The notes under the pieces: model-generated
Told to the model about the DNA's origin: nothing
Seen by the model: only the letters and a program-made list of their open reading frames with translations
Databases searched by the model: none
From: Cervus elaphus
Taxonomy: Eukaryota > Chordata > Mammalia > Artiodactyla > Cervidae
Assembly (NCBI RefSeq): GCF_910594005.1
Contig: NW_025316737.1
Coordinates: 1-64,000 of the forward strand
Direction: 5' to 3'
DNA length: 64,000 nucleotides
Position numbers and translations under genes: made by a program
Shown here: piece after piece, positions 38,481-52,061 of the stretch
How positions within the stretch are numbered: position 1 is the stretch's first letter
How the letters are laid out: every line of letters begins with the position of its first letter

Positions 38481-39819
38481 TTCCTCAGGAGTCGAAGCCA
38501 GGGACTAACCTCTCATCTCGAGTTGATTCTTGGTCCACGGAGCTCTTTCGTGTTGCTACAGTGACCTCAGGATCCCTCTAGCCTTGAAACAGTGTTCTTG
38601 GGGTTTCTCTGGAGTGCCATCAAGGAAATCAAGGCTCCTTTCATGTGTGATGTGCAACACGGAATTGCTCTGCACGCAGTGCAGGGGAATCGGGCCTCTT
38701 CTCGCGGCGAGGGGGAAGTCTCATGGTTTTTCTCGAGTTGCGGCGGGAACCTGGGTTATATTCTCGAGTTACGACGGGGATGGCCCTTCCACACACGTGT
38801 GTGTTCAGCCATGTCAGGACTCCTGCCTAGTTGCAAGGGACAACTCGGGATTCTCCTTGAGGCTTTGCAGGGCAATTGGGACGCCTCTCCAGCTGAGACG
38901 GGAGACCAAGGGTCCCTTTCCACGTGCCACAGGAATCCTGGGTCTCCTATCAAGTTTCACGAGGAGTCAGGCATCGTCTCCTTTGGAGGCACTGATCTCC
39001 GCATACCTCTGGAGTTTTCAAAGGATTTGAGGCCTCCTGTCGCGATGAGGTGGGGAACTAGGTCTTTCTCTGTGGTCTCCACAGGGGATTCAGACACCCT
39101 TTCGTCTTGGGAGATGCAAGATGAGCCTGCATTCCAGTCACTGCAGGGATATCCGGCCTTATTTCGAGTCAGGGCATCGCGGTGTCCATTCCACTTGAGG
39201 CCGCAAACTCAGGGTCCCTCTCACATACCTAGAGCTGAGAGAAGCCTCCTCTTGAGTTGCTTGTGGTAAGGTGGTATTCCTCTGGAGTCGAAGCCAGGGA
39301 CTAACCTCTCATCTCGAGTTGATTTTTGGTCCACGGAGCTCTTTCGTGTTGCTTCAGTGACCTCAGGATCCCTCTAGCCTTGAAACAGTGTTCTTGGGGT
39401 TTCTCTGGAGTGCCATGAAGGAAATCAAGGCTCCTTTCATGTGTGATGTGCAACACAGAATTGTTCTGCACGCAGTGCAGGGGAATCGGGCCTCATCTCG
39501 CGGCGAGGGGGAAGTCTCATGGTTTTTCTCGAGTTGCGGCGGTAACCTGGGGTATATTCTCGAGTTACGACGGGGATGGCCCTTCCACACACGTGTTTGT
39601 TCAGCCACGTCAGGACTCTTGCCTAGTTGCGAGACACAACTCGGGATTCTCCTCGAGGCTTGGCAAGGCAATTGGGACGCCTCTACAGCTGAGGCGGGAG
39701 ACCAAGGGTCCCTTTCCACGTGCCACAGGAATCCTGGGTCTCCTATCAAGTTTCACGAGGAGTCAGGCATCGTCTCCTTTGGAGGCACTGATCTCCGCGT
39801 ACCTCTGGAGTTTTCAAAG
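38481..39819 (+). repeat. Duplicated segment, 5-monomer period, copy 2 (u49-u50)
   Basis: This is the second copy of the u44-u45 segment. Differences noticed are GGGGAATCGGGCCTCTTC for GGAGAATCGGGCCTCATC near 38685, TTGTTCTGC for TTGCTCTGC near 39463, GGTAACC for GGGAACC near 39541 and GGGTCTCC for GGGACTCC near 39737. Beyond about 39820 u50 follows another class (GATGTGAGGCCTCCGG, GAACTAGCTC), which it shares with u56. Confidence 0.86.
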
Positions 39820-40121
39820 GATGTGAGGCCTCCGGTCGCGATGAGGTGGGGAACTAGCTCTTTCTCTGTGGTCTCCACAGGGGATTCAGACATCCTTTCA
39901 TCTTGGGAGATGCAAGACGAGCCTGCATTCAAGTCACTGCAGGGATATCCAGCCTTATTTCGCGTCAGGGCATCGCGGTGTCCATTCCACTTGAGGCCGC
40001 AAACTCAGGGTCCCTCTCACATATCTAGAGCTGAGAGAAGCCTCCTCTTGAGGTGCTTGTGGTAAGGTGGTATTCCTCTGGAGTCGAAGCCAGGGAATAA
40101 CCTCTCATCTCGAGTTGATTT

Positions 40122-43100
40122 TTGGCCCATGGAGCTCTTTCGTGTTGCTACAGTGACCTCAGGATCCGTCTAGCCTTGAAACAGTGTTCTTGGGGTTTCT
40201 CTGGAGTGCCATCAAGGAAATCAAGGCTCCTTTCATGTGTGATGTGCAACACGGAATTGCTCTGCACGCAGTGCAGGGGAATCGGGCCTCATCTCGCGGT
40301 GAGGGGGAAGTCTCATGGTTTTTCTCGAGTTGCGGCGGGAACCTGGGGTATATTCTCGAGGTTCGACGGGGATGGCCCTTCCACCCACGTGTTTCTTCAG
40401 CGACGTCAGGAATCCTGCCTAGTTGCGAGGGACAACTCTAGATTCTCCTCGAGGCTTGGCAGGGTAATTGGGACGCCTCTCCAGCTGAGACGTGAGACCA
40501 AGGGTCCCTTTCCACGTGCCACAGGAATCCTGGGACTCCTATCAAGTTTCACGAGGAGTCAGGCATCGTCTCCTTTGGAGGCACTGATCTCCGCGTACCT
40601 CTGGAGTTTTCAAAGGATGTGAGGCTATCGGTCGCGATGAGGTGGGGAACTAAGTCTGTCTCTGTGCTTTCCACAGGGGATTCAGACATCCTTTCGTCCT
40701 GGGAGATGCAAGACGAGCCTGCATTGAAGTCACTGCAGGGATATCCGGCCTTATTTCGAGTCAGGGCATTGCGGTGTCCATTCCACTTGAGGCCGCAAAC
40801 TCAGGGTCCCTCTCCCATACCTAGAGCTGAGAGAAGCCTCCTCTTGAGGTGCTTGTGGTAAGGTGGTATTCCTCAGGAGACGAATCCAGGGACTAACCTC
40901 TCTTTTCGAGTTGATTTTTGGTCTACAGAGTTCTTTCGTGTTGCTACAGTGACCTCAGGATCCCTCTATCCTTGAAACAGTGTTCTTGGGGTTTCTCTGG
41001 AGTGCCCTCAAGGAAATCAAGGCTCATTTCATGTGTGATGTGCAAGACGGAATTGCTCTGCACGCAGTACAGGGGAATCGGGCCTCATCTCGCATCGAGG
41101 GGGAAGTCTCATTGTTTTTCTCGAGTTGCGGCGGGAACCTGGGGTATATTCTCGAGTTACGACGGGGATGGCCCTTCCACCCACCTGTTTGTTCAGCCAC
41201 GTCAGGACTCCTGCCTAGTTGCGAGGGACAACTCGGGATTCTCCTCGAGGCTTGGCAGGGCAATTGGAACGCCTCTCCAGCTGAGGCGGGAGACCAAGGG
41301 TCCCTTTCCACGTGCCACAAGAATCCTGGGACTCCTATCAAGTTTCACGAGGAGTCAGGCATCGTCTCCTTTGGAGGCACTGATCTCCGTGTACCTCTGG
41401 AGTTTTCAAAGGATGTGAGGCCTCCGGTCGCGATGAGGTGGGGAACTAGGTGTTTCTCTGTGGTCTCCACAGGGGATTCAGACATCCTTTCATCTTGGGA
41501 GATGCAAGACGAGCCTGCATTCAAGTCACTGCAGGGATATCCGGCCTTATTTCGCGTCAGGGCATCGCGGTGTCCATTCCACTTGAGGCCGCAAACTCAG
41601 GGTCCCTCTCACATACCTAGAGCTGAGAGAAGCCTCCTCTTGAGGTGCTTGTGGTAAGGTGGTATTCCTCTGGAGTCGAAGCCAGGGACTAACCTCTCAT
41701 CTAGAGTTGATTTTTGGCCCACGGAGCTCTTTCGTGTTGCTACAGTGACCTCAGGATCCCTCTAGCCTTGAAACAGTGTTCTTGGGGTTTCTCTGGAGTG
41801 CCATCAAGGAAATCAAGGCTCCTTTCATGTGTGATGTGCAACACGGAATTGCTCTGCACGCAGTGCAGGGGAATCGGGCCTCATCTCGCGGCGAGGGGGA
41901 AGTCTCATGGTTTTTCTCGAGTTGCGGCGGGAACCTGGGGTATATTCTCGAGGTACGACGGGGATGGCCCTTCCACCCACGTGTTTCTTCAGCGACGTCA
42001 GGACTCCTGCCTAGTTGCGAGGGACAACTCTGGATTATCCTCGAGGCTTGGCAGGGCAATTGGGACGCCTCTCCAGCTGAGGCGGGAGACCAAGTGTCCC
42101 TTTCCAAGTGCCACAGGAATCCTGGGACTCCTATCAAGTTTCACGAGGAGTCAGGCATCGTCTCCTTTGGAGGCACTGATCTCCGCGTACCTCTGGAGTT
42201 TTCAAAGCATGTGAGGCTATCGGTCGCGATGAGGTGGGGAACTAAGTCTTTCTCTGTCCTTTCCACACGGGATTCAGACATCCTTTCATCCTGGGAGATA
42301 CAAGACGAGCCTGCATTGAAGTCACTGCAGGGATATCCGGCCTTATTTCGAGTCAGGGCATCGCGGTGTCCATTCCACTTGAGGCCGCAAACTCAGGGTC
42401 CCTCTCACATACCTAGAGCTGAGAGAAGCCTCCTCTTGAGGTGCTTGTGGTAAGGTGGTATTCCTCTGGAGACGAATCCAGGGACTAACCTCTCTTTTCG
42501 AGTTGATTTTTGGTCCAGAGAGTTCTTTCGAGTTGCTACAGTGACCTCAGGATCCCTCTATCCTTGAAACAGTGTTCTTGGGGTTTCTCTGGAGTGCCAT
42601 CAAGGAAATCAAGGCTCCTTTCATGTGTGATGTGCAACACGGAATTGCTCTGCACGCAGTACAGGGGAATCGGGCCTCATCTCGCATCGAGGGGGAAGTC
42701 TCATGGTTTTTCTCGAGTTGCGGTGGGAACGTGGGGTATAATCTCGAGTTACGACGGGGATGGCCCTTCCACCCACGTGTTTGTTCAGCCACGTCAGGAC
42801 TCCTGCTTGGTTGCGAGGGACAACTCGGTATTCTCCTCGAGGCTTGGCAGGGCAATTGGAACGCCTCTCCAGCTGAGGCGGGAGACCAAGGGTCCCTTTC
42901 TACGTGCCACAAGAATCCTGGGACTCCTATCAAGTTTCACGAGGAGTCAGGCATCGTCTCCTTTGGAGGCACTGATCTCCACGTACCTCTGGAGTTTTCA
43001 AAGGATGGGAGGCCTCCGGTCGCGATGAGGTGGGGAACTAGGTGTTTCTCTGTGGTCTCCACAGGGGATTCAGACATCCTTTCTTCTTGGGAGATGCAAG

Positions 43101-43305
43101 ACGAGCCTTCATTCAAGTCACTGCAGGGATATCCGGCCTTATTTCGAGTCAGGGCATCGCGGTGTCCATTCCACTTGAGGCCGCAAACTCAGGATCCCTC
43201 TCACATACCTAGAGCTGAGAGAAGCCTCTTCTTGAGGTGCTTGTGGTAAGGTGGTATTCCTCAGGAGTCGAAGCCAGGGACTAACTTCTCATCTCGTGTT
43301 GATTC
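40122..43305 (+). repeat. A-R-A-R run, monomers u51-u54
   Basis: u51 (40122) and u53 (41714) are class A: TTTTTGGCCCA before the landmark, GTGTTTCTTCAGCG, and CTATCGGTCGCG in the second half. u52 (40918) and u54 (42510) are class R: AGACGAATCCAGGG, CAGAGTTCTTTC, CTCTATCCTTG, GCAGTACAGGGG and TCGCATCGAGG. u54 also has the subclass markers GCTTGGTTGCGAGG, CTCGGTATTC and GGATGGGAGGCC, called R' below. It is a two-monomer expansion of the A-R half of the C-D-A-R pattern. Confidence 0.78.
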
Positions 43306-46300
43306 TTGGTCCACGGAGCTCTTTCCTGTTGCTACAGTGACCTCAGGATCCCTCTAGCCTTGAAACAGTGTTCTTGGGGTTTCTCTGGAGTGCCATCAAG
43401 GAAATCAAGGCTCCTTTCATGTGTGATGTGCAACACGGAATTGCTCTGCACGCAGTGCAGGGGAATCGGGCCTCATCTCGCGGCGAGTGGGAAGTCTCAT
43501 GGTTTTTCGCGAGTTGCGGCGGGAACCTGGGGTATATTCTCGAGTTACGACGGGGATGGCCCTTCCACACACGTGTGTGTTCAGCCATGTCAGGACTCCT
43601 GCCTAGTTGCGAGGGACAACTCGGGATTCTCCTCGAGGCTTTGCAGGGCAATTGGGACGCCTCTCCAGCTGAGACGTGAGACCAAGGGTCCCTTTCCACG
43701 TGCCACAGGAATCCTGGGTCTCCTATCAAGTTTCACGAGGAGTCAGGCATCGTCTCCTTTGGAGGCACTGATCTCCGCATACCTCTGGAGTTTTCAAAGG
43801 ATTTGAGGCCTCCTGTCGCGATGAGGTGGGGAACTAGGTCTTTCTCTGTGGTCTCCACAGGGGATTCAGACACCCTTTCGTCTTGGGAGATGCAAGACGA
43901 GCCTGCATTCCAGTCACTGCAGGGATATCCGGCCTTATTTCGAGTCAGGGCATCGCGGTGTCCATTCCAATTGAGGCCGCAAACTGAGGGTCCCTCTCAC
44001 ATACCTAGAGCTGAGAGAAGCCTCCTCTTGAGGAGCTTGTGGTAAGGTGGTATTGTTCTGGAGTCGAAGCCAGGGACTAACCTCTCATCTCGAGTTGATT
44101 TTTGGTCCACGGAGCGCTTTCGTGTTGCTACAGTGACCTCAGGATCCCTCTAGCCTTGAAACAGTGTTCTTGGGGTTTCTCTGGAGTGCCATGAAGGAAA
44201 TCAAGGCTCCTTTCATGTGTGATGTGCAAGACAGAATAGCTCTGCACGCAGTGCAGGGGAATCGGGCCTGATCTCGCGGCGAGGGGGAAGTCTCATGGTT
44301 TTTCTCGAGTTGCGGCGGGAACCTGGGGTATATTCTCGAGTTACGACGGGGATGGCCCTTCCACACACGTGTTTGTTCAGCCACGTCAGGACTCTTGCCT
44401 AGTTGCGAGACACAACTCGGGATTCTCCTCGAGGCTTGGCAAGGCAATTGGGTCGCCTCTCCAGCTGAGGCGGGAGACCAAGGGTCCCTTTCCACGTGCC
44501 ACAGGAATCCTGGGACTCCTATCAAGTTTCACGAGGAGTCAGGCATCGTCTCCTTTGGAGGCACTGATCTCCGCGTACCTCTGGAGTTTTCAAAGGATGT
44601 GAGGCCTCCGGTCGCGATGAGGTGGGGTACTAGCACTTTCTCTGTGGTCTCCACAGGGGATTCAGACATCCTTTCATCTTGGGAGATGCAAGACGAGCCT
44701 GCATTCAAGTCACTGCAGGGATATCCAGCCTTATTTCGCGTCAGGGCATCGCGGTGTCCATTCCACTTGAGGCCGCAAACTCAGGGTCCCTCTCACATAC
44801 CTAGAGCTGAGAGAAGCCTCCTCTTGAGGTGCTTGTGGTAAGGTGGTATTGTTCTGGAGTCGAAGCCAGGGACTAACCTCTCATCTCGAGTTGATTTTTG
44901 GCCCACGGAGCTCTTTCGTGTTGCTACAGTGACCTCAGGATCCCTCTAGCCTTGAAACAGTGTTCTTGGGGTTTCTCTGGAGTGCCATCAAGGAAATCAA
45001 TGCTCCTTTCATGTGTGATGTGCAACACGGAATTGCTCTGCACGCAGTGCAGGGGAATCGGGCCTCATCTCGCGGCGAGGGGGAAGTCTCATGGTTTTTC
45101 TCGAGTTGCGGCGGGAACCTGCGGTATATTCTCGAGTTACGACGGGGATGGCCCTTCCAACCACGTGTTTCTTCAGCGACGTCAGGACTCCTGCCTAGTT
45201 GCGAGGGACAACTCTGGATTCTCCTCGAGGCTTGGCAGGGCAATTGGGACGCCTCTCCAGCTGAGGCGGGAGACCAAGTGTCCCTTTCCAAGTGCCACAG
45301 GAATCCTGGGACTCCTATCAAGTTTCACGATGAGTCAGGCATCGTCTCCTTTGGAGGCACTGATCTCCGCGTACCTCTGGAGTTTTCAAAGGATGTGAGG
45401 CTATCGGTCGCGATGAGGTGGGGAACTAAGTCTTTCTCTGTGGTCTCCACAGGGGATTCAGACATCCTTTCGTCCTGGGAGATGCAAGACGAGCCTGCAT
45501 TGAAGTCACTGCAGGGATATCCGGCCTTATTTCGAGTCAGGGCATCGCGGTGTCCATTCCACTTCAGGCCGCAAACTCAGGGTCCCTCTCACATACCTAG
45601 AGCTGAGAGAAGCCTCCTCTTGAGGTGCTTGTGGTAAGGTGGTATTCCTCTGGAGACGAATCCAGGGACTAACCCCTCTTTTCGAGTTGATTTTTGGTCC
45701 ACAGAGTTCTTTCGTGTTGCTACAGTGACCTCAGGATCCCTCTATCCTTGAAACAGTGTTCTTGGGGTTTCTCTGGAGTGCCATCAAGGAAATCAAGGCT
45801 CCTTTCATGTGTGATGTGCAAGACGGAATTGCTCTGCACGCAGTACAGGGGAATCGGGCCTCATCTCGCAGCGAGGGGGAAGTCTCATGGTTTTTCTCGA
45901 GTTGCGGCGGGAACCTGGGGTATATTCTCGAGTTACGACGGGGATGGCCCTTCCACCCACGTGTTTCTTCAGCGACGTCAGGAATCCTGCCTAGTTGCGA
46001 GGGACAACTCTGGATTCTCCTCGAGGCTTGGCAGGGCAATTGGGACGCCTCTCCAGCTGAGGCGGGAGACCAAGGGTCCCTTTCCACGTGCCACAAGAAT
46101 CCTGGGACTCCTATCAAGTTTCACGAGGAGTCAGGCATCGTCTCCTTTGGAGGCACTGATCTCCACGTACCTCTGTAGTTTTCAAAGGATGGGAGGCCTC
46201 CGGTCGCGATGAGGTGGGGAACTAGGTGTTTCTCTGTGGTCTCCACAGGGCATTCAGACATCCTTTCTTCTTGGGAGATGCAAGACGAGCCTGCATTCAA

Positions 46301-46489
46301 GTCACTGCAGGGATATCCGGCCTTATTTCGAGTCAGGGCATCGCGGTGTCCATTCCACTTGAGGCCGCAAACTCAGGATCCCTCTCACATACCTAGAGCT
46401 GAGAGAAGCCTCTTCTTGAGGTGCTTGTGGTAAGGTGGTATTCCTCAGGAGTCGAAGCCAGGGACTAACCTCTCATCTCGTGTTGATTC
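43306..46489 (+). repeat. Canonical 4-monomer HOR C-D-A-R (u55-u58)
   Basis: This is the cleanest example of the four-class order: u55 (43306) class C, u56 (44102) class D, u57 (44898) class A, u58 (45694) class R. Total length is 3184 bp. The next class-C monomers follow at 46490, 49674 and 52858, each exactly 3184 bp apart, so the register persists through the next three HOR units even where the internal monomers are hybrids. u56 and u57 are preceded by the variant GGTATTGTTCTGG, a local marker also seen before u60 and u64. Confidence 0.82.
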
Positions 46490-49400
46490 TTGGTCCACGG
46501 AGCTCTTTCGTGTTGCTACAGTGACCTCAGGATCCCTCTAGCCTTGAAACAGTGTTCTTGGGGTTTCTCTGGAGTGCCATCAAGGAAATCAAGGCTCCTT
46601 TCATGTGTGATGTGCAACACGGAATTGCTCTGCACGCAGTGCAGGGGAATTGGGCCTCATCTCGCGGCGAGGGGGAAGTCTCATGGTTTTTCTCGAGTTG
46701 CGGCGGGAACCTGGGGTATATTCTCGAGTTACGACGGGGATGGCCCTTCCACACAAGTGTGTGTTCAGCCATGTCAGGACTCCTGCCTAGTTGCGAGGGA
46801 CAACTCGGGATTCTCCTCGAGGCTTTGCAGGGCAATTGGGACGGCTCTCCAGCTGAGACGGGAGACCAAGAGTCCCTTTCCACGTGCCACAGGAATCCTG
46901 GGTCTCCTATCAAGTTTCACGAGGAGTCAGGCATCGTCTCCTTTGGAGGCACTGAACTCCGCATACCTCTGGAGTTTTCAAAGGATTTGAGGCCTCCTGT
47001 CGCGATGAGGTGGGGAACTAGGTCTTTCTCTGTGGTCTCCACAGGGGATTCAGACACCCTTTCGTCTTGGGAGATGTAAGACGAGCCTGCATTCCAGTCA
47101 CTGCAGGGATATCCGGCCTTATTTCGAGTCAGGGCATCGCGGTGTCCATTCCACTTGAGGCCGCAAACTCAGGGTCCCTCTCACATACCTAGAGCTGAGA
47201 GAAGCCTCCTCTTGAGGTGCTTGTGGTAAAGTGGTATTGTTCTGGAGTCGAAGCCAGGGACTAACCTCTCATCTCGAGTTGATTTTTGGCCCACGGAGGT
47301 CTTTCGTGTTGCTACAGTGACCTCAGGATCCCTCTAGCCTTGAAACAGTGTTCTTGGGGTTTCTCTGGAGTGCCATGAAGGAAATCAAGGCTCCTTTCAT
47401 GTGTGATGTGCAACACAGAATTGCTCTGCACGCAGTGCAGGGGAATCGGGCCTCATCTCGCGGCGAGGGGGAAGTCTCATGGTTTTTCTCGAGTTGCGGC
47501 GGGAACCTGGGGTATATTCTCGAGTTACGACGGGGATGGCCCTTCCACACACGTGTTTGTTCAGTTACGTCAGGACTCCTGCCTAGTTGCGAGGGACAAC
47601 TCTGGATTCTCCTCGAGGCTTGGCAGGGCAATTGGGACGCCTCTCCAGCTGAGGCGGGAGACCAAGTGTCCCTTTCCAAGTGCCACAGGAATCCTGGGAC
47701 TCCTATCAAGTTTCACGAGGAGTCAGGCATCGTCTCCTTTGGAGGCACTGATCTCCGCGTACCTCTGGAGTTTTCAAAGGATGTGAGGCTATCGGTCGCG
47801 ATGAGGTGGGGAACTAAGTCTTTCTCTGTGCTTTCCACAGGGGATTCAGACATCCTTTCGTCCTGTGAGATGCAAGAAGAGCCTGCATTGAAGTCACTGC
47901 AGGGATATCCGGCCTTATTTCGAGTCAGGGCATCGCGGTGTCCATTCCACTTCAGGCCGCAAACTCAGGGTCCCTCTCACATACCTAGAGCTGAGAGAAG
48001 CCTCCTCTTGAGGTGCTTGTGGTAAGGTGGTATTCCTCTGGAGACGAATCCAGGGACTAACCCCTCTTTTCGAGTTGATTTTTGGTCCACAGAGTTCTTT
48101 CGTGTTGCTACAGTGACCTCAGGATCCCTCTATCCTTGAAACAGTGTTCTTGGGGTTTCTCTGGAGTGCCATCAAGGAAATCAAGGCTCCTTTCATGTGT
48201 GATGTGCAAGACGGAATTGCTCTGCACACAGTACAGGGGAATCGGGCCTCATCTCGCATCGAGGGGGAAGTCTCATGGTTTTTCTCGAATTGCGGCGGGA
48301 ACCTGGGGTATATTCTCGAGTTACGACGGGGATAGCCCTTCCACCCACGTGTTTGTTCAGCCACGTCAGGACTCCTGCCTAGTTGCGAGGGACAACTCGG
48401 GATTCTCCTCGAGGCTTGGCAGGGCAATTGGGACGCCTCTCCAGCTGAGGCGGGAGACCAAGGGTCCCTTTCCACGTGCCACAAGAATCCTGGGACTCCT
48501 ATCAAGTTTCACGAGGAGTCAGGCATCGTCTCCTTTGGAGGCACTGATCTCCGCGTACCTCTGGAGTTTTCAAAGGATGTGAGGCCTCCGGTCGCGATGA
48601 GGTGGGGAACTAGGTCTTTCTCTGTGGTCTCCACAGGGGATTCAGACATCCTTTCTTCTTGGGAGATGCAAGACGAGCCTGCATTCCAGTCACTGCAGGG
48701 ATATCCGGCCTTATTTCGCGTCAGGGCATCGCGGTGTCCATTCCACTTGAGGCCGCAAACTCAGGGTCCCTCTCACATACCTAGAGCTGAGAGAAGCCTC
48801 CTCTTGAGGTGCTTGTGGTAAGGTATTATTCCTCAGGAGTCGAAGCCAGGGACTAACCTCTCATCTCGTGTTGATTCTTGGTCCACGGAGCTCTTTCGTG
48901 TTGCTACAGTGACCTCAGGATCCCTCTAGCCTTGAAACAGTGTTCTTGGGGTTTCTCTGGAGTGCCATCAAGGAAATCAAGGCTCCTTTCATGTGTGATG
49001 TGCAACACGGAATTGCTCTGCACGCAGTGCAGGGGAATTGGGCCTCATCTCGCGGCGAGGGGGAAGTCTCATGGGTTTTCTCGAGTTGCGGCGGGAACCT
49101 GGGGTATAATCTCGAGTTACGACGGGGATGGCCCTTCCACCCACGTGTTTCTTCAGCGACGTCAGGACTCCTGCTTGGTTGCGAGGGACAACTCGGTATT
49201 CTCCTCGAGGCTTGGCAGGGCAATTGGAACGCCTCTCCAGCTGAGGCGGGAGACCAAGGGTCCCTTTCCACGTGCCACAAGAATCCTGGGACTCCTATCA
49301 AGTTTCACGAGGAGTCAGGCATCGTCTCCTTTGGAGGCACTGATCTCCACGTACCTCTGTAGTTTTCAAAGGATGGGAGGCCTCCGGTCGCGATGAGGTG

Positions 49401-49673
49401 GGGAACTAGGTGTTTCTCTGTGGTCTCCAGAGGGGATTCAGACATCCTTTCTTCTTGGGAGATGCAAGACGAGCCTGCATTCAAGTCACTGCAGGGATAT
49501 CCGGCCTTATTTCGAGTCAGGGCATCGCGGTGTCCATTCCACTTGAGGCCGCAAACTCAGGATCCCTCTCACATACCTAGAGCTGAGAGAAGCCTCTTCT
49601 TGAGGTGCTTGTGGTAAGGTGGTATTCCTCAGGAGTCGAAGTCAGGGACTAACCTCTCATCTCGTGTTGATTC
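46490..49673 (+). repeat. 4-monomer HOR variant C-(D/A)-R-(C/R') (u59-u62)
   Basis: u59 (46490) is class C with GAGATGTAAGACG near 47070. u60 (47286) is class D in its first 280 bp and class A after TCAGTTACGTCAGG near 47570. u61 (48082) is class R with GATAGCCC near 48331. u62 (48878) starts as class C (TGTTGATTCTTGG, GGGAATTGGGCC) and continues as R' (GGTATAATCTCG, GCTTGGTTGCGAGG, GGATGGGAGG). Total length is unchanged at 3184 bp. Confidence 0.78.
47560..47590 (+). repeat. Recombination junction in hybrid monomer u60 (class D to class A)
   Basis: Upstream u60 has the class-D markers GCCATGAAGG, CAACACAGAATTG and CCACACACGTGTTTG. Downstream it has the class-A markers GCGAGGGACAACTCTGG, CCAAGTGTCCC and CCTTTCCAAGTGCC. 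The changeover lies between the private TCAGTTACGTC and the class-A ACTCCTGCCTAG (class D has ACTCTTGCC). Confidence 0.75.
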
Positions 49674-52061
49674 TTGGTCCACGCAGCTCTTTCCTGTTGC
49701 TACAGTGACCTCAGGATCCCTCTAGCCTTGAAACAGTGTTCTTGGGGATTCTCTGGAGTGCCATCAAGGAAATCAAGGCTCCTTTCATGTGTGATGTGCA
49801 ACACGGAATTGCTCTGCACGCAGTGCAGGGGAATTGGGCCTCATCTCGCGGCGAGGGGGAAGTCTCATGGTTTTTCTCGAGTTGCGGCGGGAACCTGGGG
49901 TATATTCTCGAGTTACGACGGGGATGGCCCTTCCACACACGTGTGTGTTCAGCCATGTCAGGACTCCTGCCTAGTTGCGAGGGACAACTCGGGATTCTCC
50001 TCGAGGCTTTGCAGGGCAATTGGGACGCCTCTCCAGCTGAGACGGGAGACCAAGGGTCCCTTTCCACGTGCCACAGGAATCCTGGGTCTCCTATCAAGTT
50101 TCACGAGGAGTCAGGCATCGTCTCCTTTGGAGGCACTGATCTCCGCATACCTCTGGAGTTTTCAAAGGATTTGAGGCCTCCTGTCGCGATGAGGTGGGGA
50201 ACTAGGTCTTTCTCTGTGGTCTCCACAGGGGATTCAGACACCGTTTCGTCTTGGGAGATGCAAGACGAGCCAGCATTCCAGTCACTGCAGGGATATCCGG
50301 CCTTATTTCGAGTCAGGGCATCGCGGTGTCCATTCCACTTGAGGCCGCAAACTCAGGGTCCCTCTCACATACCTAGAGCTGAGAGAAGCCTCCTCTTGAG
50401 GTGCTTGTGGTAAGGTGGTATTGTTCTGGAGTCGAAGCCAGGGACTAACCTCTCATCTCGAGTTGAGTTTTGGTCCACGGAGCGCTTTCGTGTTGCTACA
50501 GTGACCTCAGGATCCCTCTAGCCTTGAAACAGTGTTCTTGGGGTTTCTCTGGAGTGCCATCAAGGAAATCAAGGCTCCTTTCATGTGTGATGTGCAACAC
50601 AGAATTGCTCTGCACGCAGTGCAGGGGAATCGGGCCTCATCTCGCGGCGAGGGGGAAGTCTCATGGTTTTTCTCGAGTTGCGGCGGGAACCTGGGGTATA
50701 TTCTCGAGTTACGACGGGGATGGCCCTTCCACACACGTGTTTGTTCAGCCACGTCAGGACTCCTGCCTAGTTGCGAGGGACAACTCGGGATTCCCCTCGA
50801 GGCTTGGCAGGGCAATTGGAACGCCTCTCCAGCTGAGGCAGGAGACCAAGGGTCCCTTTCCACGTGCCACAGGAATCCTGGGTCTCCTATCAAGTTTCAC
50901 GAGGAGTCAGGCATCGTCTCCTTTGGAGGCACTGATCTCCGCATACCTCTGGAGTTTTCAAAGGATTTGAGGCCTCCTGTCGCGATGAGGTGGGGAACTT
51001 GGTCTTTCTCTGTGGTCTCCACAGGGGATTCAGACATCCTTTCGTCTTGGGAGATGCAAGACGAGCCTGCATTCCAGTCACTGCAGGGATATCCGGCCTT
51101 ATTTCGAGTCAGGGCATCGCGGTGTCCATTCCACTTGAGGCCGCAAACTCAGGGTCCCTCTCACATACCTAGAGCTGAGAGAAGCCTCCTCTTGAGGTGC
51201 TTGTGGTAAGGTGGTATTCCTCAGGAGTCGAAGCCAGGGACTAACCTCTCATCTCGTGTTGATTCTTGGTCCACGGAGCTCTTTCCTGTTGCTACAGTGA
51301 CCTCAGGATCCCTCTAGCCTTGAAACAGTGTTCTTGGGGTTTCTCTGGAGTGCCATCAAGGAAATCAAGGCTCCTTTCATGTGTGATGTGCAACACGGAA
51401 TTGCTCTGCACGCAGTGCAGGGGAATTGGGCCTCATCTCGCGGCGAGGGGGAAGTCTCATGGTTTTTCTCGAGTTGCGGCGGGAACCTGGGGTATAATCT
51501 CGAGTTACGACGGGGATGGCCCTTCCACCCACGTGTTTCTTCAGCGACGTCAGGAATCCTGCCTAGTTGCGAGGGACAACTCTGGATTCTCCTCGAGGCT
51601 TGGCAGGGCAATTGGGACGCCTCTCCAGCTGAGGCGGGAGACCAAGTGTCCCTTTCCAAGTGCCACAGGAATCCTGGGACTCCTATCAAGTTTCACGAGG
51701 AGTCAGGCATCGTCTCCTTTGGAGGCACTGATCTCCGCATACCTCTGGAGTTTTCAAAAGATGTGAGGCTATCGGTCGCGATGAGGTGGGGAACTAGGTC
51801 TTTCTCTGTGCTTTCCACAGGGGATTCAGACATCCTTTCGTCCTGGGAGATGCAAGACGAGCCTGCATTGAAGTCACTGCAGGGATATCCGGCCTTATTT
51901 CGAGTCAGGGCATCGCGGTGTCCATTCCACTTGAGGCCGCAAACTCAGGGTCCCTCTCACATACCTAGAGCTGAGAGAAGCCTCCTCTTGAGGTGCTTGT
52001 GGTAAGGTGGTATTCCTCTGGAGACGAATCCAGGGACTAACCTCTCTTTTCGAGTTGATTT
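49674..52061 (+). repeat. HOR variant C-mosaic-(C/A) (u63-u65)
   Basis: u63 (49674) is class C. u64 (50470) starts as class D (GGAGCGCTTTCG as in u56, CAACACAGAATTG), has R-like GCAATTGGAACGCC in the middle, and ends as class C (GGGTCTCC, GATTTGAGGCCTCC). u65 (51266) starts as class C (TGTTGATTCTTGG, GGGAATTGGGCC) and ends as class A (CCTTTCCAAGTGCC, CTATCGGTCGCG). GGTATAATCTCG is shared by u54, u62 and u65 and marks exchange among them. u66, an R' monomer, completes the 3184-bp register. Confidence 0.75.
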
